Assembly (NCBI GenBank): GCA_949152475.1
Contig: OX424556.1
Location: 13,450,664-13,514,663 of the forward strand
Direction: 5' to 3'
Length of the DNA stretch: 64,000 nt
From: Terebella lapidaria
Lineage: Eukaryota; Annelida; Polychaeta; Terebellida; Terebellidae
In this document: piece by piece, positions 61,001-64,000 of the stretch
Position numbering within the stretch: the stretch's first letter is position 1
How the letters are laid out: each line of letters starts with the position of its first letter
Translations under genes and position numbers: made by a program
The notes under the pieces: model-generated
What the model was told of the DNA's origin: nothing
The model's database searches: none
Seen by the model: the letters and a program-made list of their open reading frames with translations, nothing else

Positions 61001-63751
61001 TCGATTTTTCGACTTTTGTATCTCGAAAAATCGACTTACTATCTCGAGATATCATCTCGATCAATCGACTTATTTTCTCGATAAATCGAGATATTATCTC
61101 GATAAATAGACTTATTTATCTCGATAAATCGAGTTAATTATCTCGATAAATGGACTTAATATCTCTATAAATCGAGATACTATCTCGATAAATCGACTTA
61201 TTATCTCGATAAATCGACTTATTATCTCGATAAATCGATTTTGTTATCTCGATAAATCGACTTATGTCTTAAGCATTTAAAGTTCAAGTAAACTGGAAAT
61301 ATGCTTAGAGTAACATTATTTATATTGAACACTATATTGAGTAGGCTTATATGATCGACCATTATGACGTTGAATATCGAATAATACAGAACAAACTACC
61401 GAAATAAAATTTATACTGAAGTTATTATATCATATCTCTTCAAACAATGCAATACGTTCATGAATGAAATTGGTATAATTGTTTTTTTTTTAAATTATTT
61501 AGCTATTAAACATGGAATTATGTATACTCGTAACATTATCTGGAACGGCTTCTTCAATTGGATAGTTTGGTATTATATCAGTGATTAGTGTAATGACTGT
61601 TAAACTCCATATAATTTTCAATATGAGTAATCAGTATATATTCTTCATCCTATCGTTTCCAAGGTAACCAATGAAATGGTATATGGCTTGCCTATATTAC
61701 GGTCGATGTATATTCATTTTACTTGTACTTTAAATGTCTGAACCATAAGTCGATTTATCGAGATACGTAAGTCGATTTATCGAGATACGTAAGTCGATTT
61801 ATCGAGTTACGCAAGTCGATTTATCGAGTTACGTAAGTCGACAAATAGAAAAAAAACTTTTAGTTTGGTGGCCCTAATCCTCTTCCGTAATATATAATAC
61901 AACGTTGCGATAACATGGTAATAATCAAAGCGTTTTCCATTGATTATGATTAATCGACCTACAGAAATCTAGGCGACAACAACCTCAGGGGCTTGGACTC
62001 GGCCGTACTGGAAGATAACACCAACCTGAAAAAAATGTGAGATCGGGCGAAATTAGATTAGACGGCTCTATGATATTTCACACTTATTTCCTGTCTGAAT
62101 CTAGATAGTTGTCACTCGACTAATATAATGAAAAGTGACCTGATTGATACGACGTTCTTTTCGAAGTTAATTTCAGTAATAAATCATGACATACACCCTT
62201 TGACAAAAGTCTAGAAACGCCTATCACATTTAGGAAATAGGCAAATATTTTACAACATAGAATAAATTCAGTGACAAGATAAAGATACTTAAGTATATCA
62301 TTAACAGCTATTTTGTTTCACGTATAGCTATGTGAAGCAACATGTGTCATAGCATTCAGGGAGTTACAATCAATGTGTGACATCATGCGAAGCCATGCGA
62401 AATTTGAAAGATTCGAGTTCTTAAAACGTTTTATTACCAATCAGTAAAGCATTTGTCCTCCGTTACTTGGGATACAAGTTTGGCATTGAGTTTGAACGAC
62501 CTGTAGAGCTTCTGGATATCTTTCTGAAGTATCCTTGTGAATTACCCTCCTATTTCTCCATTGAGAATCCTGTTTCAGACTCAGAATAGGCCAACGAATT
62601 TCTTCTGAAAGGTACCTACCATAGTATTCTAGTATTAACGTAGTCCTCTACAAACATAGAGGTAATGACAAGTCAAAATTTAAGAGTTATATCTTGAATA
62701 TTATCTCTCCAAAATAACATATTTTGTAGAGTAACTGATCAGCATTCTAATACTGGAAAGAAAATAGGGGGTCACCGTGCTGGTTTCCTCGACATATTCG
62801 ATCAAAAATCACAAACTTTTACTAAAATGACTTAATTTATGGTATTTTTACACATTTTTTTGCCCATATTCACATATTGCATCTTGTTTTCCAAGAGAAC
62901 GGATACGGTGACCCCCTATTTTCTTTTCAGTTTTAGGATGCTTATCAGTTTCTCTATAAAATATGTCATTTTGAAGCTCTAGATTTTGTGAATACAGTCA
63001 TTTATTTTGAAAAACTCTTTGAACCCCTCCCCTCACTGTTTGGAGCGAACTACCTTAATACCGCATGTCAAATGTACGGCGCACGAGGTCGCATGTGAGA
63101 TCAATTCTGAGATCACATGCCAATTACAACCAAAATAAGTCATGAACGAATTGCTATAATAGAAACGATTGGCTTACTACATGATATTTTAAACATAGAC
63201 ATAGAAGAGAGATGGACTGCCAACTCGACCTCAGTGACCTTGAGCTTGTGACCAGAGGAACATGGGTACTTTATTTCCGGTTTGAAGTTTCATGGGAAAA
63301 TTGAATTGTCAAAATACGTCGAATACCGTACGTGACGTCAACACTCTGAGGATCGTCAGGAATGAACAATAGCAATAGGACGTTATACGTTAACAACGGA
63401 AGTGTAACTACCATCTTCCTCTGACCTTTTGTGACCTCAAGCTCAATGACTAGAAACAGAGAGAGTGATATCGGAGTTGGCAGTCCATCTCTCTTCTATG
63501 TCTATGATTTTAAAGGTGTGATTCCAGACTTTTGTCAAAGAGTATATTATCCTTGTGAATTAGGAAATAACCCATGGTAGTTTCCGGTTTGGTATTGTAA
63601 TCGTAAATACGGTGTACTAACACCAAACATTTACCAAAACGTTCTTGTAGAGTTATTGGTCTCTGATGCATTGCAGTATTTTGGACGGTAATCCCATTGA
63701 GATGTCGAACGTGACAGCAGTGATCCGACCCACGACTTCCCTGAAGTCTCT
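51914..63751 (+). CDS. Relaxin-receptor-like LDLa-LRR protein (RXFP/LGR type C-like), 5' part, 11 exons
   Basis: Splice sites and frame agree through eleven coding exons: 51914-52007, 55060-55227, 57373-57447, 57561-57672, 58621-58692, 59657-59728, 60171-60242, 60387-60458, 60768-60839, 61965-62036 and 63677-63751. The product runs: hydrophobic signal/anchor segment, one six-cysteine LDLa module, a short linker, a CHC...C LRR N-cap and seven LRRs. Vertebrate relaxin receptors RXFP1/2 have exactly this order ahead of a seven-helix domain, and the LDLa (CPLGYFRCG) closely resembles theirs (CSLGYFPCG). In RXFPs the LRRs bind relaxin-type peptides, and LDLa plus linker trigger cAMP signalling. 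The helices would lie beyond the window, so a non-receptor LDLa-LRR protein remains possible. Confidence 0.85.
53725..54790. repeat. 46-bp minisatellite in intron 1, about 23 units
   Basis: Unit of 46 (some 47) bp: ctccacatggacatcctaca, then acataggatcgatagtcgat, then agagaa. Units differ at a few fixed positions (cacatgg/cacgtgg, catcctac/cccatac, gtcgata/gtctata), giving higher-order variant patterns. The two long minus-strand frames (88 codons each) arise from the repeat and are not genes. Confidence 0.9.
55060..55227 (+). CDS. Exon 2: LDL-receptor class A module
   Basis: Acceptor gttgcag (ending 55059), donor ctgcg|gtatgt. The 168 bp encode the end of the hydrophobic segment and an LDLa domain. 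Its six cysteines lie in CPLGYFRC, ELAEC, HQC, HPHC and DTLLC, with the calcium-cage residues NGADED near the C-terminus. The flanking introns have the same phase (phase 1), so the module could be exchanged as a unit. In RXFPs this module is required for signalling rather than ligand binding. Confidence 0.85.
57373..57672 (+). CDS. Exons 3-4: linker and LRR N-terminal cap
   Basis: Exon 3 (57373-57447, acceptor tttcttttcag, donor gcg|gtaag) encodes ADNEGYLQVFGELFFKSK and so on, matching the position and aromatic character of the RXFP linker. Exon 4 (57561-57672, donor gact|gtaagt) encodes ACHCSAGSILNCLEQNLTTVP, a CxC...C LRR N-cap and first strand, ending in phase 2. The intron between them is only 113 bp. 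Confidence 0.8.
57701..57886. mobile_element. Hairpin MITE in intron 4, about 185 bp
   Basis: Arms of about 50 bp, 'ccactggttgggagcttgcc' onward, and their inverse near 57840-57884 flank a short loop containing repeated AACTCGAGTC words. Ends are near GTTACC/GGTTAC. No coding capacity. Confidence 0.75.
58621..58692 (+). CDS. Exon 5: leucine-rich repeat 1
   Basis: 72 bp, phase-2 borders, acceptor ttgttgcag, donor ct|gtgagt. Encodes (L)FLKSNNIEKLEPGCFSGLGKLEF, a standard 24-residue LRR with the LxxN core. Confidence 0.85.
58920..59499. mobile_element. Foldback element 1 with palindromic ATCTCGATAAATCGA array, intron 5
   Basis: Ends are inverted repeats of about 33 bp starting TACGGAAGCGTATTAGGGCC. 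The rest is an array of about 17-bp units (TTATCTCGATAAATCGAC/G and so on) whose CTCGAT-AA-ATCGAG core is itself palindromic. Unit orientation switches near 59125, making the whole element one long hairpin. A possible target repeat GTAAAG lies at 58914-58919 and 59500-59505. A relative lies at 60961-61889. Confidence 0.85.
59657..59728 (+). CDS. Exon 6: leucine-rich repeat 2
   Basis: 72 bp, phase-2 borders, acceptor ttttgaag, donor ct|gtacgt. Encodes (L)LLSSNKITTIRPGVLDSLDSLKH, a typical 24-residue LRR. Confidence 0.8.
60171..60242 (+). CDS. Exon 7: leucine-rich repeat 3
   Basis: 72 bp, acceptor ttctccgcag, donor ct|gtgagt. Encodes (L)DLTDNSISIHRTDVLYLPGALEI. Introns stay in phase 2. Confidence 0.85.
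60387..60458 (+). CDS. Exon 8: leucine-rich repeat 4
   Basis: 72 bp, acceptor caatttgtag, donor tt|gtgagt. Encodes (L)NLERNHVSEIGERCFQKTQKLRI. The preceding intron is only 144 bp. Confidence 0.85.
60768..60839 (+). CDS. Exon 9: leucine-rich repeat 5
   Basis: 72 bp, acceptor ttaccaacag, donor at|gtcagt. Encodes (L)LLASNYLTFVHPMAFSGLRDLVE. Confidence 0.8.
60961..61889. mobile_element. Foldback element 2 with palindromic ATCTCGATAAATCGA array, intron 9
   Basis: 929 bp with inverted ends TACGGAAGAGGATTAGGGCC, clearly related to foldback 1 (shared ACGGAAG.G.ATTAGGGCC). The left arm has many TATCTCGATAAATCGAC units (61015-61266). The right arm has fewer, inverted AAGTCGATTTATCGAG units (61746-61845). 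A roughly 480-bp AT-rich centre without repeats separates them. ATAT flanks both sides. No transposase. Confidence 0.85.
61965..62036 (+). CDS. Exon 10: leucine-rich repeat 6
   Basis: 72 bp, acceptor gacctacag, donor at|gtgaga. Encodes (I/M)NLGDNNLRGLDSAVLEDNTNLKK, again a single phase-2 LRR exon. Confidence 0.8.
62633..63060. mobile_element. Long-arm MITE nested in the Tc1 remnant
   Basis: Imperfect arms of nearly 170 bp: TATTAACGTAGTCCTCTACA at the left matches the inverse of the right end (tggagcgaactaccttaata). The best-matched part is 'gaaaagaaaatagggggtca' at 62757-62775 against 'tgaccccctattttctttt' at 62910-62928. The loop is about 130 bp. Non-coding. Confidence 0.65.
63194..63506. 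mobile_element. hAT-type MITE, 313 bp, with 8-bp target duplication
   Basis: Inverted ends of 33 bp (CATAGACATAGAAGAGAGAT at the left) are flanked by the direct repeat ATTTTAAA at 63186-63193 and 63507-63514. Eight-base duplications are characteristic of hAT transposases. The interior holds gaccttgagc / gacctcaagc words. It is inserted into the Tc1 remnant. Confidence 0.85.
63677..63751 (+). CDS. Exon 11: leucine-rich repeat 7 (last exon in window)
   Basis: 75 bp, acceptor gcattgcag, donor ct|gtatgt. Encodes ILDGNPIEMSNVTAVIRPTTSLKS, a 25-residue LRR with an N-glycosylation sequon (NVT). No further exon could be placed before the window ends; the gene continues to the right. Confidence 0.8.
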
Positions 63752-64000
63752 GTATGTGTAAATATGTCCTTGTTACCAGTACTATTGGCGTGATTGTTAC
63801 CTGCATATATGCTTCCATACTAAGATCTTGAAGTTGATAAATGTGTCTAATCATGCAACTGTTCATATGGACCACATTGGTGGATTTCTTTAATTATCAG
63901 ATATATATACTTATCCAAAATGTGATATATTTTTATATGAATTTAAATTATATGATTTACTACGTAGAAGTCTGAAGAACATTAAGATGTCAGAGCCACA

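Larger units (their letters stand above)
62194..63543 (-). mobile_element. Tc1-like DNA transposon remnant in intron 10, with nested MITEs
   Basis: Ends CTTTGACAAAAGTCTAGAA (62198-62216) and its inverse around 63522-63540 (ccagacttttgtcaaag) lie next to TA. On the minus strand 62440-62590 reads like the C-terminus of a Tc1-type transposase (ALQVVQTQCQTCIPSNGGQM, akin to the family's SMPRRCQAVIKAKGG ending), with stops. The N-terminal part is missing, and the space is filled by two inverted-repeat MITEs (about 62633-63060 and 63194-63506). It is dead. Confidence 0.7.

Overview
The window is animal nuclear DNA. Its genes are split by GT-AG introns, long stretches are AT-rich and non-coding, transposon remnants are dense, and the gene families (ankyrin/SOCS-box proteins and a relaxin-receptor-like LDLa-LRR protein) are metazoan. 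The abundance of TACATGTA-type words, the many small inverted-repeat transposons and the leucine-tRNA-primed Ty3/gypsy element suggest a marine invertebrate, possibly a mollusc or other lophotrochozoan, or an amphioxus-like animal. The sequence alone does not settle which.

Layout. 1-8.4 kb is a repeat nest: a hairpin-ended repeat family packed with TCAAGGTCA words, a TA-flanked mariner-type MITE, and a three-layer nest of elements at 4.97-8.35 kb. 10.77-12.22 kb holds a first ankyrin-repeat/SOCS-box (ASB) gene with a single coding exon. 16.53-28.99 kb is one long Ty3/gypsy LTR retrotransposon (1388-bp LTRs about 0.65% apart). It is young but broken in its gag-pol part. Downstream of pol it carries a roughly 4.2-kb block with two promoter-like modules, each ahead of an ORF with two C2H2 zinc fingers, and a further ORF of unknown kind. 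28.78-32.45 kb is an exact two-copy tandem duplication (1833-bp unit) that caught the tail of the 3' LTR and the flank. 35.81-37.44 kb is a second ASB gene, with a Src-like N-terminal acylation signal. 37.4-51.7 kb is intergenic and contains dispersed and tandem repeats.

51.7 kb to the end is the 5' part of a relaxin-receptor (RXFP/LGR type C)-like gene. Eleven exons can be placed, and they join in a consistent frame: signal/anchor segment, one LDL-receptor class A module, a linker, an LRR N-cap, and seven leucine-rich repeats, mostly one 72-bp phase-2 exon per repeat. The seven-helix part would lie beyond the window. Its introns hold a 46-bp minisatellite, two foldback elements made of a palindromic ATCTCGATAAATCGA unit, a Tc1-like remnant and several nested MITEs.

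How the parts relate. The two ASB genes are on the same strand and share a build (intron ending at or just before the ATG, one coding exon, glycine at position 2, C-terminal SOCS box), so they look like a divergent pair split by the retroelement and the later duplication. Both should act as substrate receptors for elongin B/C-cullin-5 ubiquitin ligases, possibly at membranes. The most novel-looking item is the block of promoter-plus-zinc-finger units inside the LTR element.
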